Assembly: GCA_023410535.1 (NCBI GenBank)
Contig: JAEYPR010000003.1
Location: 62,001-126,000 of the forward strand
Length of the DNA stretch: 64,000 nt
Source of the DNA: Bacillota bacterium
GTDB taxonomy: Bacteria > Bacillota > UBA4882 > UBA8346
Direction: 5' to 3'
Shown: positions 53,171 to 61,624 of the stretch, one piece after another
Layout: the number at the start of each line of letters is the position of its first letter
How positions within the stretch are numbered: the stretch's first letter is position 1
Made by a program: the position numbers and the translations under genes
The notes under the pieces: model-generated
Database searches by the model: none
What the model was told of the DNA's origin: nothing
The model's input: only the letters and a program-made list of their open reading frames with translations

Positions 53171-53539
53171 ATGCTAAACCTCGACCAAGACCAAAATACC
53201 CACAACAAACTGCTGACGCTGCAAGCCGTCAATTACAAAAAACACGGCTATAGCGACATTAAAGTCAATCACGAAAACTACCGGATGGGCCAACCCGACC
53301 AGATCGACGGCTATACGCCCGATTTATCGGCGGTACTTGACTCAACCACCACCATCTGTGAGGTGGAGACCAGCGATTCGATCCGGGACATCCGAACCAT
53401 CGAGAAATGGAAAGCCTTTGATAACAGCGGTTATCAGTTCCACCTGATCATCCCCAACGAATCCTTTCAAGCCGTCAAAGAGATTACCAAGGATAACGGC
53501 ATCTCCGTCGATAAGTACTGGAGTATTAGGGATTATTGA
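53171..53539 (+). CDS. Small protein, possible PD-(D/E)xK nuclease-like fold
   Basis: A 122-residue protein without a recognised name. The central part reads GYTPDLSAVLD then TTICEVETSDSIRD and KWKAF, which resembles the PD...ExE arrangement of PD-(D/E)xK nucleases (D at about residue 52, the E pair at about 67-69, K later). The N-terminal half is helical and charged. No signal peptide or membrane segment. The plus-strand gene meets the permease gene tail to tail. The nuclease idea rests on one motif only. Confidence 0.5.
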   Translation: MLNLDQDQNTHNKLLTLQAVNYKKHGYSDIKVNHENYRMGQPDQIDGYTPDLSAVLDSTTTICEVETSDSIRDIRTIEKWKAFDNSGYQFHLIIPNESFQAVKEITKDNGISVDKYWSIRDY

Positions 53540-53555
53540 AGATCTTCTCTCCGCT

Positions 53556-54761
53556 TTAGAGGTATTTCACCAAATCGACCCGATAGGTCGCCGCCGCAGG
53601 GATGATACTGGCTAGGATCCCGAAGCCAAACGTTCCCAAAATCAGATACAGCTCTTGCCACGATGCGGCCAACCCGATGGTGATTGCAGTCTGGCGCTGC
53701 AGCGAACCCGCCAGCGCCCCAAAGCCTAAATGCCCGGCGAGCAGTCCCACCAATACACCTACTGCCACCAGCGCGATTCCTTCGGCCACGATCATCCGGA
53801 AGATATCGCCGGAGCGAGCGCCCACCGCACGCAAAATCGCCTGTTCGCGACTGTGGTTCAACGCCGACCAGTAAATCACCAAAGCCACCGTCAATAAGGT
53901 CATCGCGATCATCGCGTAGGCAATCGTCCGCAAGACTTGCTCGCCTTGCCCCATGATCGCGAAGAACTGCACAATCACTTGCGCCGGGAAGATTAATTGA
54001 GCCCGCGTTTCGGTTTGAAATTGCTGATAAAGCCGCATCGCATCGGCATACCCCTTCGGTTTGACCAGGATGGCGGTGACCCCGTGGTCATGGATTTGCG
54101 ACTGAAGCGCGGGAAGACGGTGGTCTTCATGAACCTCCCAGATCCCCTCCAACGGAACCAGGATGGCTTGATCATACGGTCCGCCGACCGGCTTCAAGAT
54201 TCCCACCACTCGATAGGGGTGCTCATGGTGCTCCTCGCCTTGTTCCTGCATGGTCAGCCCATGGACGGACCGGAACGAATCGCCCGGCCTCAGCCCCAAC
54301 TCCCGCGCGGTTTTAGCACCGATGACCGCTTCAAACGGAGCAGCAAAGGGCTTACCGACGGCCAACTGCAACCAAGGCGGCGCCGCCGGCTGCTGACGAT
54401 GGTGAAAAATCGCCCGACTGGTACCGACAATCCGGTAGCCGCGGTAGTTATCGCCAAACCCCAAGGGAATGACCGTCGCCACTCCCGGACGCGCTTGCAG
54501 TTCGGTGACGAGCGTTTCCGGGATGTTCCCGATCGGCCGGTCCTGCAGCAACACCGTATTCAACACTAACTGAATCGGACTGCCCTTCGCCCCGACAATC
54601 AAGTCGAACGGTTCGGTGGCCCGGGTTAATCCTTGGTGAATTCCGTCGGCCAGCAACAATAAGGTCACCGTCAGACTGACGGCTACCGCCAAAATAGCCA
54701 TCGTGACCACGCTTTGCAATGGCTTCCCGGTCAGATTACGCCACACTATGCGTAGCCGCAT
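53556..54761 (-). CDS. FtsX/MacB-type ABC transporter permease with His-rich periplasmic domain
   Basis: A 401-residue permease with an N-terminal membrane segment (LTVTLLLLADGI, around residue 29), a long extracytoplasmic domain (about 55-245) and three C-terminal membrane segments, as in MacB/LolC. The outer domain contains EQGEEHHEHPYRV and HEDHRLPALQSQIHDHG, so histidines and acids cluster in it. GADD/NSP style small residues in the last segments are standard. It acts with the ATP-binding protein encoded next. The histidines suggest a metal-linked substrate, though MacB-type systems can also act on lipoproteins or in signalling. Confidence 0.82.
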   Translation of the reverse strand: MRLRIVWRNLTGKPLQSVVTMAILAVAVSLTVTLLLLADGIHQGLTRATEPFDLIVGAKGSPIQLVLNTVLLQDRPIGNIPETLVTELQARPGVATVIPLGFGDNYRGYRIVGTSRAIFHHRQQPAAPPWLQLAVGKPFAAPFEAVIGAKTARELGLRPGDSFRSVHGLTMQEQGEEHHEHPYRVVGILKPVGGPYDQAILVPLEGIWEVHEDHRLPALQSQIHDHGVTAILVKPKGYADAMRLYQQFQTETRAQLIFPAQVIVQFFAIMGQGEQVLRTIAYAMIAMTLLTVALVIYWSALNHSREQAILRAVGARSGDIFRMIVAEGIALVAVGVLVGLLAGHLGFGALAGSLQRQTAITIGLAASWQELYLILGTFGFGILASIIPAAATYRVDLVKYL

Positions 54762-55431
54762 CGCGCTTCACCTCCGGTCGTTCCAGTTCCACCACGCGTT
54801 CAAACCGCTCCCGGACCGCCTGATCATGGGTTGCCAAGATGACCATGCTCTCATGAGCACCGGCCAATCCCGCCAGCAATTCCAAGACTTTCACGCTATT
54901 CTCCCGATCGAGGCTGGCGGTTGGCTCATCGGCCAAAATCAACCGCGGTTGATTGACCAAGGCGCGGGCGACCGCCACCCGTTGTTGTTCGCCGCCGCTT
55001 AATTGGCGGGGATGATGGTGCCTGTGTTCAACCAAACCGACCGCTTCCAAAAGTTCTTCCGCCCGGGACCGCTGTCGCTTTGGCGGGATCACCCGGGCGA
55101 AGGCCATGGCCACCAAGACATTCTCCAGTACATCAAGACTGCTCAGCAAGTTATAGTTTTGAAAGATATATCCGATATTCCGGGCGCGCCAATGATCACG
55201 TTCCGCCCCTTTTAGCGCGTCGACCCGTGCGCCGTCCAGATAGATCGCGCCGCCGGTCGGGGTAACCAACCCGGCGATCAAATGCAACAAGGTGGTTTTT
55301 CCGGAACCGCTTGGTCCCGCCAACGCCACTTGTTCGCAGTTAACCACGCTCAGTTGCGGCAGCGCCAATACAGTCGTCCACTGGCCGTCCGGGTTGCGGT
55401 AATTTTTGATCAGTTCGGTTATTTCCAGCAT
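54736..55431 (-). CDS. LolD/MacB-type ABC transporter ATP-binding protein
   Basis: A 231-residue ATPase. The start is the ATG at 55429-55431 after AAGGAGG; the frame extends upstream without support. Walker A GPSGSGKTTLLH (around residue 37), signature LSGGEQQRVAVARAL (around 142), Walker B LILADEPTASLD and the switch His in ILATHD are present. It overlaps the permease start by 26 bases. Together they form a mechanotransmission-type exporter that moves a substrate from the envelope or signals from it. Confidence 0.92.
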   Translation of the reverse strand: MLEITELIKNYRNPDGQWTTVLALPQLSVVNCEQVALAGPSGSGKTTLLHLIAGLVTPTGGAIYLDGARVDALKGAERDHWRARNIGYIFQNYNLLSSLDVLENVLVAMAFARVIPPKRQRSRAEELLEAVGLVEHRHHHPRQLSGGEQQRVAVARALVNQPRLILADEPTASLDRENSVKVLELLAGLAGAHESMVILATHDQAVRERFERVVELERPEVKRDAATHSVA

Positions 55432-55510
55432 GGGCGAAAACCTCCTTACGGTGTTGGCAAACTCAGCCCATTCGTCGGTGGGTAAACTTACGCCGGAACG
55501 GTTGGGACGA

Positions 55511-56053
55511 TTATTTCGCACGCTCCAATTGTTCAGCGTTGATCCGCACCAGGCTGACAAAGCCGGTCTCCTGGTCGATCTGGCTGCCGACCTCCAATCT
55601 CCCCGTGACCTGAATCGGCTGGTCATAAGGTAAGGCGGTGACCGGTTTGGTTAACCGGACCACCACAATGTCATTGGGCCAATTAGCGTCGGTCGAGCAG
55701 AACGGACAGATCGACATCGGTACTTTCGTCAGGACAAAAAAAGCCAAGGTCGGCTTGAGCGGCGGCGCCATAAATCCGACCATCCGCACCCGGTGGCCGT
55801 TTAGCGCTTTCAGTTTCGGCGAAAACTGGATGCCGAGCGGCGAAGCGCCGCTGTATAATTCATTAAAACCCAACGGTGTGACCGCTTCGTTTTTCCCCCA
55901 GTCCAGCAGGGAAGCGGCATGGACTGAACAAGTAAGCAGGAACGGCCCCCATCTGGGAGCCGTCCGAACGTACGTCTCGTCCCATACCGTAAGCGTTGGA
56001 ATCATGGTCACGCCCAGAATGATTCCCATTGCCAGTATGGTTCGTCTTACCAT
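55511..56053 (-). CDS. DUF3299-like secreted protein
   Basis: A 180-residue protein with an N-terminal membrane/signal segment (TILAMGIILGVTMIPTLTV) and a beta-rich domain with GHRVRMVGFMAPP then SICPFCSTDANWPND and VTALPYDQPIQVTGRLEVG. The CPFC pair and its surroundings resemble DUF3299, an exported OB-fold family. I recall DUF3299 genes near ATPase/FtsX pairs in metal-related loci, which matches this order. The CPFC motif could bind a metal or form a disulfide. The stretch between this gene and the ATPase (80 bases) has no other feature. Confidence 0.55.
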   Translation of the reverse strand: MVRRTILAMGIILGVTMIPTLTVWDETYVRTAPRWGPFLLTCSVHAASLLDWGKNEAVTPLGFNELYSGASPLGIQFSPKLKALNGHRVRMVGFMAPPLKPTLAFFVLTKVPMSICPFCSTDANWPNDIVVVRLTKPVTALPYDQPIQVTGRLEVGSQIDQETGFVSLVRINAEQLERAK

Positions 56054-56068
56054 AGTTGTATCCTCCGC

Positions 56069-57880
56069 TTATTTCTGGCCGGGGTCGAGGCCTAACGCCC
56101 GCATAATCCCGAAGAAGACTTCGGTATTGTCCATGATGCCGCGGAAATAGTCGGCGCCGGGACCGTCGGCCGTGAGCGGCACATCATCGGCGGTATGAAC
56201 TTCCTGGGTCTCGCTGTAAGGAATATTGCCGTTGTAGAAATCGCCTTTGGGATCTTTCTTCGGGTTGGCGATCGGTTTGCCGTCGGCCATCACCGCCGGG
56301 GCGATCGGTTCCGGATTAAATTTATAATCTTCGTTATAGTCCGGATGGTTGGCGTAATGAATCGCTAAGGTCACATCAGGCGCCGGACTATCGGGGAAGC
56401 CGTCTTTGTTCGCATCGACGAAGGTCGGGAAGCCGGCGTCGGCATAAGTGCGGACCGCTTGACGGCCGGTTTTGCCGTCCAACTCATGATAGGTTCCGGT
56501 GATGCTGGCGCTGTGGCCGTGGTCGGCTACGACGATAATCAGGGTGTCACCGTTTTGCTTGGCGAACTCTTTAGCGATTCCGACAGCTTTATCCAGCTCA
56601 ATGGTGTCGTACGTCGCCCGTTCCCAATCGACGGTGTGCAGTTGTTTATCAACACTGGCGCCTTCGACCATCAGGAAGAAGCCGTTCGGGTTTTTACTCA
56701 AAACATTAATCGCCTGTTTGGTCATATCCATCAAGGTCGGTTGATTGGTAAAACTACCGAGCACATTCGGGTTTTTGGTCACTTCGCGGTCGAGATAGAC
56801 GTTCATATTGTCGAGTTGGAAGAGGCCCAACAATTTATCAGTTTGACCTACTTTATTCAGCTCGGTCTTATTGCTGACAAAGGTATAGCCTTGACTTTGG
56901 AAGTCGCTGATCAAATTCAACTCGTCGGTTCGTTTGGAGCCGGGAACGCTTTTCGGCAGGAAGTGTTGGGAACCGCCGCCCAAGATCACATCCGGACGAT
57001 GATAGCTCTCTAACATACTTTGGGCGATAAAATTCAACTCACTGCGGCGACGAGTATGGGCGACCATCGCGGCTGGGGTCGCGTCGGTAATATTGGCGGT
57101 GGAGACGATGCCGGTTCCCATGCCGCCCCGGGAACGTTTGGCAATCTCAACGATATTTTCAACCTTGGGATCATCCAGCGGGTCTATGGTAGAGTCAGGA
57201 TACACGCCCATGGCGTTGACCGCGCTCTTATTGCCGGTGGCGTATGCGGAAGCGCTATTGGCGGAGTCAGTCACCAAGGAATCCATCCCCGAGGTGGTGA
57301 TCAACGCCAGGTTGGACATTTTCTCCATCTCAAGTAAGTCATTGTATTTGCCTTCGGTCAAACCGCGAGAGATGATCCGGGCAATCTCCCGGGCTTGCAG
57401 GCTCATGCCGTCACCGATAAAAAGGATGACGTTTTTGGCGGGTTTCTGAATCTTTTCGGAGACCACTTTATAGTTGACTTCACGGGAGACGGCGCCATTG
57501 TCGGTTAAGACATTGACGATGATATTAATCGGGCCTTGTTTGGCAAATTTCACTTGGTTGATCCGATAACTGCTCACGCCGGGATTCAGCTTGATCGCGG
57601 CCGCTTTGCTGAAAACTTGGGAAGCCGGTTGGCCGTTGACCAAAACATCAATTGCCTTGACGGTGCCAACATCTTTCACTTCAACATGCAGGTCAAAATT
57701 TTGGCCGGCCCACATTTTAGCGTTGTCAATCGGCAGGACATCAATGGTGTGGTAAGGGACGTTGGGAAGCTGCGCTGCGAAGATGGAATTGCCGCTTAAC
57801 AATACGGTGCCGGTCAGCGCCAGCAGCACCAGGGTGGGGATCAGTTTGGATTGAAACTGCTCAATCAACCGGTTAATCAA
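56069..57880 (-). CDS. Alkaline phosphatase (PhoA family), secreted
   Basis: A 603-residue protein starting at a TTG (57878-57880), eight bases after AGGAGG. It has a signal peptide (residues about 10-36, ending SIFA), a beta-rich N-terminal domain (about 40-140) and the alkaline phosphatase domain. Metal and catalytic motifs are VILFIGDGMS (D157), the serine nucleophile in VTDSANSASAYATG (S206), VVADHGHSASI and GASVDKQLH. It releases phosphate from esters outside the cell, needing zinc and magnesium. The N-terminal Ig-like domain is an addition not found in E. coli PhoA. A candidate Pho box lies upstream. Confidence 0.92.
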   Translation of the reverse strand: MINRLIEQFQSKLIPTLVLLALTGTVLLSGNSIFAAQLPNVPYHTIDVLPIDNAKMWAGQNFDLHVEVKDVGTVKAIDVLVNGQPASQVFSKAAAIKLNPGVSSYRINQVKFAKQGPINIIVNVLTDNGAVSREVNYKVVSEKIQKPAKNVILFIGDGMSLQAREIARIISRGLTEGKYNDLLEMEKMSNLALITTSGMDSLVTDSANSASAYATGNKSAVNAMGVYPDSTIDPLDDPKVENIVEIAKRSRGGMGTGIVSTANITDATPAAMVAHTRRRSELNFIAQSMLESYHRPDVILGGGSQHFLPKSVPGSKRTDELNLISDFQSQGYTFVSNKTELNKVGQTDKLLGLFQLDNMNVYLDREVTKNPNVLGSFTNQPTLMDMTKQAINVLSKNPNGFFLMVEGASVDKQLHTVDWERATYDTIELDKAVGIAKEFAKQNGDTLIIVVADHGHSASITGTYHELDGKTGRQAVRTYADAGFPTFVDANKDGFPDSPAPDVTLAIHYANHPDYNEDYKFNPEPIAPAVMADGKPIANPKKDPKGDFYNGNIPYSETQEVHTADDVPLTADGPGADYFRGIMDNTEVFFGIMRALGLDPGQK

Positions 57881-57944
57881 TCAAAACACCTCCTGAAACT
57901 TATGTTTACAGTTTCCAATGATACAGTCCGAAGATGATTAAAAG

Positions 57945-57982
57945 ATTAAAACTCGTTTAATCGAGCGCTAAATCGGAGTTAA
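57945..57982 (-). promoter_or_regulatory. Candidate Pho box (four TTA(A/G)N repeats, 11-bp period)
   Basis: Read on the minus strand, TTAAC (57982), TTAGC (57971), TTAAA (57960) and TTAAT (57949) start exactly 11 bases apart. In B. subtilis, PhoP binds direct repeats of TT(A/T/C)ACA-like sequences at 11-bp spacing. They precede the alkaline phosphatase gene; TATCAT at 57918-57923 is a possible -10. Confidence 0.5.
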
Positions 57983-58002
57983 TCTGCCAAAGGACCATCA
58001 AA

Positions 58003-58035
58003 AAAAGACGGCTGCTTTCACGCCTGCCGTCTTTT
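58003..58035 (-). terminator. Rho-independent terminator of the two-component operon
   Basis: AAAAGACGGC (58003-58012) pairs with GCCGTCTTTT (58026-58035) and is followed on the minus strand by a run of T. It lies between the response regulator stop and the Pho box region, so it ends the two-component transcript. Confidence 0.85.
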
Positions 58036-58046
58036 GCCTTGCACTC

Positions 58047-58733
58047 CTAACGATTAAAACGATAGCCCGTCCCCCACAACGTTTCGATATATTCGGGATT
58101 GGAGGGATCTTTCTCGATCTTTTTACGAACCTTCTGGATATGCACCGCTACGGTCGCCGAATCGCCATAATAGTCGTTGCCCCAGACGGCGTCGAAGAGA
58201 TGCTCTTTGGAGAAAACAATATTCGGATTAGCGGCTAGAAACACCAGTAACTCATATTCCTTGGTCGTCATGACGACTTCTTTGCCGTTGATGAAGACTT
58301 TATGAGAGGCGGTATGGATCTCCAATCCTTTATGGTTGATGACGTCGTTGGCGCCGTTTTTACCGCGTAACCGCTCATAGCGTTTGATATGCGACTTGAT
58401 CCGGGCGGTCAGCTCCGCCGGGCTGAAGGGTTTGGTCAGATAGTCGTCAGCCCCGCAATCAAACCCCCGGATTTTATCAATATCTTCACTTCGGGCCGAA
58501 ACGACGATCAGCGGGATCTCGTGTCGTTTCCGGACGGCTTTGATGATCTCGAAGCCGTCTTTCCCCGGCAGCATCAGGTCGACCACAATCAGCTCGTATT
58601 GGCCGGACAATGCCAACTTCAACCCGCTCCCGCCGTCCGACGCGATCTCCACCCGGTAGCCGTTGAGTTGGAGGTAATCCCGTTCCAATTCGGCAATGTT
58701 CCGGTCGTCCTCAATGATTAAGATCGGCTTCAT
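58047..58733 (-). CDS. OmpR/PhoP-family response regulator
   Basis: A 228-residue regulator: receiver domain with D9/D10, phospho-Asp D52 (VVDLMLPGKDG) and K101 (YLTKPFSP), then a winged-helix DNA-binding domain (about 130-228) ending in VWGNDYYGDSATVAVHIQKV and GTGYRFNR. Its gene overlaps the kinase gene by 23 bases. It would bind promoters on phosphorylation; the Pho-like repeats just downstream of its operon are an obvious candidate site, but the link is unproven. Confidence 0.93.
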   Translation of the reverse strand: MKPILIIEDDRNIAELERDYLQLNGYRVEIASDGGSGLKLALSGQYELIVVDLMLPGKDGFEIIKAVRKRHEIPLIVVSARSEDIDKIRGFDCGADDYLTKPFSPAELTARIKSHIKRYERLRGKNGANDVINHKGLEIHTASHKVFINGKEVVMTTKEYELLVFLAANPNIVFSKEHLFDAVWGNDYYGDSATVAVHIQKVRKKIEKDPSNPEYIETLWGTGYRFNR

Positions 58734-59976
58734 CGGTCGCCTCCCTTTCTAGATATACTGGCAGCTCAATCGTGAAACAGCTGCCCCGCCCGAGTTGACT
58801 GACGGCCCGGATCCTGCCGCCGTGAGCTTCCACCAGCTCCCGGGCAATCGCCAAACCCAAACCGGTACTCAGCTCATCTTTGGTTCGTTCGGAGTCGATC
58901 CGGTAAAACCGCTCAAAGACAAAGGGCAGTTTGTCCGCTGCGATTCCCGGTCCATTATCGTAAAGCTCGATCCGGATCCTGTCGTCGGCCCGCTCCAGCA
59001 CGGCTCCGACGACTAAAGCCTGCCCGGCCCCGTATTTCACCGCGTTGCCAATAATATTCCGAATCGCTTGATGGACCCGTTTCCGATCGATTTTGACCCG
59101 GCAATCGACGGTCATCCGGTCGGAATAGTCAAAGCGAATCCCTTTATCCTCCAGTTCCAAACGGAACTCCTCCATCACGTCGTTCATAAACCTCCGCACC
59201 GGCAAGATCTCCAGCTGCAGCTCCAGTTTTTCCAGGTCGAGTTTGGAGAAGAGAAACAGATCATCAATCAGCCGGTTCATATAGGTCGTATTATTGTAGA
59301 TAATCTGCAAATATTTCCGGTGTTCAGCCTCACTGAGGTCGGTTCGCTCGCTTAAGGCCTCGATATAACCCTGAATGGCCGTGATTGGCGTCTTCAAATC
59401 ATGGGAAATATTGGCGATTAAGGTTTTCCGGTTGGTTTCATATTGGATTTTTAACTTCTCGCTCTCCTGCAACCGGCGGGCCATTTCATTAAATGAAGCC
59501 ACCAGCAAGGTCAGATCATTAAAGACATCACATTCCACCTGAACCTGATAATTGCCTTTGGCAATCTGCTCCACCCCTTGTTTCAGCTTATCGATGGGGT
59601 TGAAAACCTGCTTCTCCAGGTGCTTGAGGAAAAAGATCTCGTAGATTCCGGCGATGCTGATCAGCACGGCGATAACAATACCTAAAGTGCCGATACCGGT
59701 GTAGCGGATAATAAGAAACCAAAGGAACAAATTAAACAGAATGATTAGCGGTCGAAAATATTTTACCCGCCGGTGATAATGGACAAAATGCCGATATTTA
59801 CCGGCGATGCGCCGGTGATGATGTTCTGATTGCCAGTGATGGTAGTGCTCGAATCGATGGTGTTGAACATGCTCCCGCATCATTTCCTCAATGACTTGCC
59901 GACGTGCCCGATAACGCTCGTCGTTCCGTTGATGAATACGAAAAAGTAACCTTTGGAGCGTTTCGAGCGCTTTCAT
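58711..59976 (-). CDS. Sensor histidine kinase with His-rich cytoplasmic N-terminus
   Basis: A 421-residue kinase. Residues 36-68 contain twelve histidines (for example EHVQHHRFEHYHHWQSEHHH). Two membrane segments follow at about 75-91 and 96-117 with almost no loop between them, so there is no large outer sensor domain. Then come a HAMP region, HisKA with H192 (SHDLKTPITA), and the HATPase domain (RNIIGNAVKYG, YDNGPGIA, GLGLAIARELV). The arrangement suggests sensing inside the cell or in the membrane; the histidines may bind zinc or another metal. It is the upstream gene of the two-component operon. Confidence 0.9.
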   Translation of the reverse strand: MKALETLQRLLFRIHQRNDERYRARRQVIEEMMREHVQHHRFEHYHHWQSEHHHRRIAGKYRHFVHYHRRVKYFRPLIILFNLFLWFLIIRYTGIGTLGIVIAVLISIAGIYEIFFLKHLEKQVFNPIDKLKQGVEQIAKGNYQVQVECDVFNDLTLLVASFNEMARRLQESEKLKIQYETNRKTLIANISHDLKTPITAIQGYIEALSERTDLSEAEHRKYLQIIYNNTTYMNRLIDDLFLFSKLDLEKLELQLEILPVRRFMNDVMEEFRLELEDKGIRFDYSDRMTVDCRVKIDRKRVHQAIRNIIGNAVKYGAGQALVVGAVLERADDRIRIELYDNGPGIAADKLPFVFERFYRIDSERTKDELSTGLGLAIARELVEAHGGRIRAVSQLGRGSCFTIELPVYLEREATDEADLNH

Positions 59977-60067
59977 TTAACCACCTCTCCAATCTCCGTT
60001 TATCATACTATCGCTTGTTGCTGTAAGCAATATGTTTATTACTCGCCGGCCCAGTACCGCTGACGCT

Positions 60068-60631
60068 CTATAACTTTTTACGAAGCAAAGCCCCATAGCT
60101 ACGCGGAATGCTCGGCCGCTCGATCAATTCTAACCCTTCCTGAAGCGCAACGGCTAACTCCGTTTCGAACTGAGCTTGCGCCACATGACGTTGTGGTTCC
60201 GCCACCAGGATCCAAGCGCCCGGTTTTAAAACCCGGACCACTTCGTGGAAGAAACTCTGAAGGTCGGGTAACTCATGGACAACCGCAAACGCCCATACCA
60301 AATCGATATCTGCTTTACGGTCGGCTAACCCTAGGGAATCAGGCTGCACTAGACGTAACCCAATTCGATTTTGCAGGTTGTCTTTGGCTGCCCGTTTCGC
60401 CAACTGCTCCAACATTTTCGGTTGAATTTCCGAAACAATCACCCGTCCGTGATTCCCGACCTCCCGTGCGAGCGGTAATGTAAAAAATCCCATTCCGGGA
60501 CCAGGTTCAAATACGATCATGCCTGCTTTGACGTACCGGCGGACAATCCGGTTCGGGTTTTGAATCAAGCGCCGCAACGGACTGATTAAAAAATACCCTA
60601 GCCACCACGGGCATACTGCCGGTTTCGACAT
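60068..60631 (-). CDS. SAM-dependent methyltransferase (UbiE-like)
   Basis: A 187-residue class I methyltransferase if it starts at the ATG at 60629-60631, about ten bases after GAGGAG. The SAM motif is VFEPGPGMGFFTLPLA (around residue 40), with IVSEIQPKML and LVWAFAVVHELPDL and KPGAWILVAEPQ. It resembles the SAM methyltransferases of membrane-quinone or small-molecule type. The 91-base gap before it contains nothing, and it precedes the His-rich protein on the same strand. The substrate is unknown. Confidence 0.8.
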   Translation of the reverse strand: MSKPAVCPWWLGYFLISPLRRLIQNPNRIVRRYVKAGMIVFEPGPGMGFFTLPLAREVGNHGRVIVSEIQPKMLEQLAKRAAKDNLQNRIGLRLVQPDSLGLADRKADIDLVWAFAVVHELPDLQSFFHEVVRVLKPGAWILVAEPQRHVAQAQFETELAVALQEGLELIERPSIPRSYGALLRKKL

Positions 60632-60718
60632 TTCATTCCCATCTCCTCTTGAATCCGTTTTCACAAAGTTAGGAGCATGATGCTGCTCCCAACTTCTTCC
60701 ATTTTAGCATAACCGGGT

Positions 60719-61402
60719 TTACCAGACCAGATCCAGCTCTAACTTACCCTCAATGGACGTTTCCTTGCCCTGGTCATCCTGGCCGGTTCCGTTCACTACC
60801 AAAATCAACTTTTCAACTTGCTTGTTCGGTTTGATAAAAACACACAACTCCACTTCGGGATCGGTCACCTGATGGAACAGACTCCAGCAGTCGCCTCCCC
60901 GACCGGGGGCGGATTCCACCCGTTGGTGAAATTGATGATGCCGACTTACATGTTCCGCGATTTCTTGCCGCAATTCGGCCGGAAGGTCCTTGGAACTGAC
61001 CGTGAGCACCAGCGATTGATCGGCTTGTTCCTCCACTTTAAGCTGGTTTAAGAGTTGTAAACCAAACGCTAACCGCTGGAGACCTTCTTTGACGCCGCGG
61101 CCTTGACCGTGGTGCTGCAACCGGTGTGGCATACCATGATGATGGCCGCAGCCGTGAAAACCGTGCCAATCCTTCAGATTAAACTCGGTCTGGCTCTCAT
61201 GCTTCATTTGCCGGTCGTCGCAGTCAAAAGCGGTCTTCACCTTGGAGCGGACCGCCCCGGTCTGCAGATTTTTTAAAAATTCGCTCTCCATGCCAAAAAT
61301 TTTCGTTTGGTCTTTGTTGACCGTAACTTGTAAGGTACCCTCAAACTTCTCTTGCTCCTTTAGCGCTTTCACCACATCATACAGTAAACCTATTTTGTTC
61401 AT
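60719..61402 (-). CDS. His-rich protein of unknown function
   Basis: A 227-residue hydrophilic protein with no signal peptide and no recognised name. Residues 77-101 hold a His/Gly cluster (WHGFHGCGHHHGMPHRLQHH), typical of metal-binding stretches, and the rest alternates beta strands (TLQVTVNKDQTKIFG, LVLTVSSKD, ELCVFIKPNK). GAGGAGG precedes the ATG. The gene lies next to a methyltransferase and shares the His-rich character of the kinase and the permease nearby. Confidence 0.55.
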   Translation of the reverse strand: MNKIGLLYDVVKALKEQEKFEGTLQVTVNKDQTKIFGMESEFLKNLQTGAVRSKVKTAFDCDDRQMKHESQTEFNLKDWHGFHGCGHHHGMPHRLQHHGQGRGVKEGLQRLAFGLQLLNQLKVEEQADQSLVLTVSSKDLPAELRQEIAEHVSRHHQFHQRVESAPGRGGDCWSLFHQVTDPEVELCVFIKPNKQVEKLILVVNGTGQDDQGKETSIEGKLELDLVW

Positions 61403-61425
61403 CGTTTAGCCTCCTCGTTAATTCA

Positions 61426-61447
61426 GGAAATCGCCTACGCGATTTCC
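61426..61447. promoter_or_regulatory. 22-bp palindrome upstream of the His-rich gene
   Basis: GGAAATCGC (61426-61434) and GCGATTTCC (61439-61447) are perfect arms around CTAC, 24 bases upstream of the start. It would form a strong hairpin in the leader or serve as an operator for a dimeric regulator. TATAAT lies further upstream on the minus strand. Confidence 0.5.
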
Positions 61448-61624
61448 CTTAATGACTTAAGGCCATTATAAACGTCCGCAATAAACCGGGAATAAAGCAT
61501 CCGTAAAAGAAGCATAAAAAAGTATAAAAACTTTATAAACGGAAAACCTGGAAACTGGATTGCAGCGCGGACCACGCGGAAGTAGACGGTACGACAATAT
61601 CTAGTTATAAAGGAGCGCCACCAC

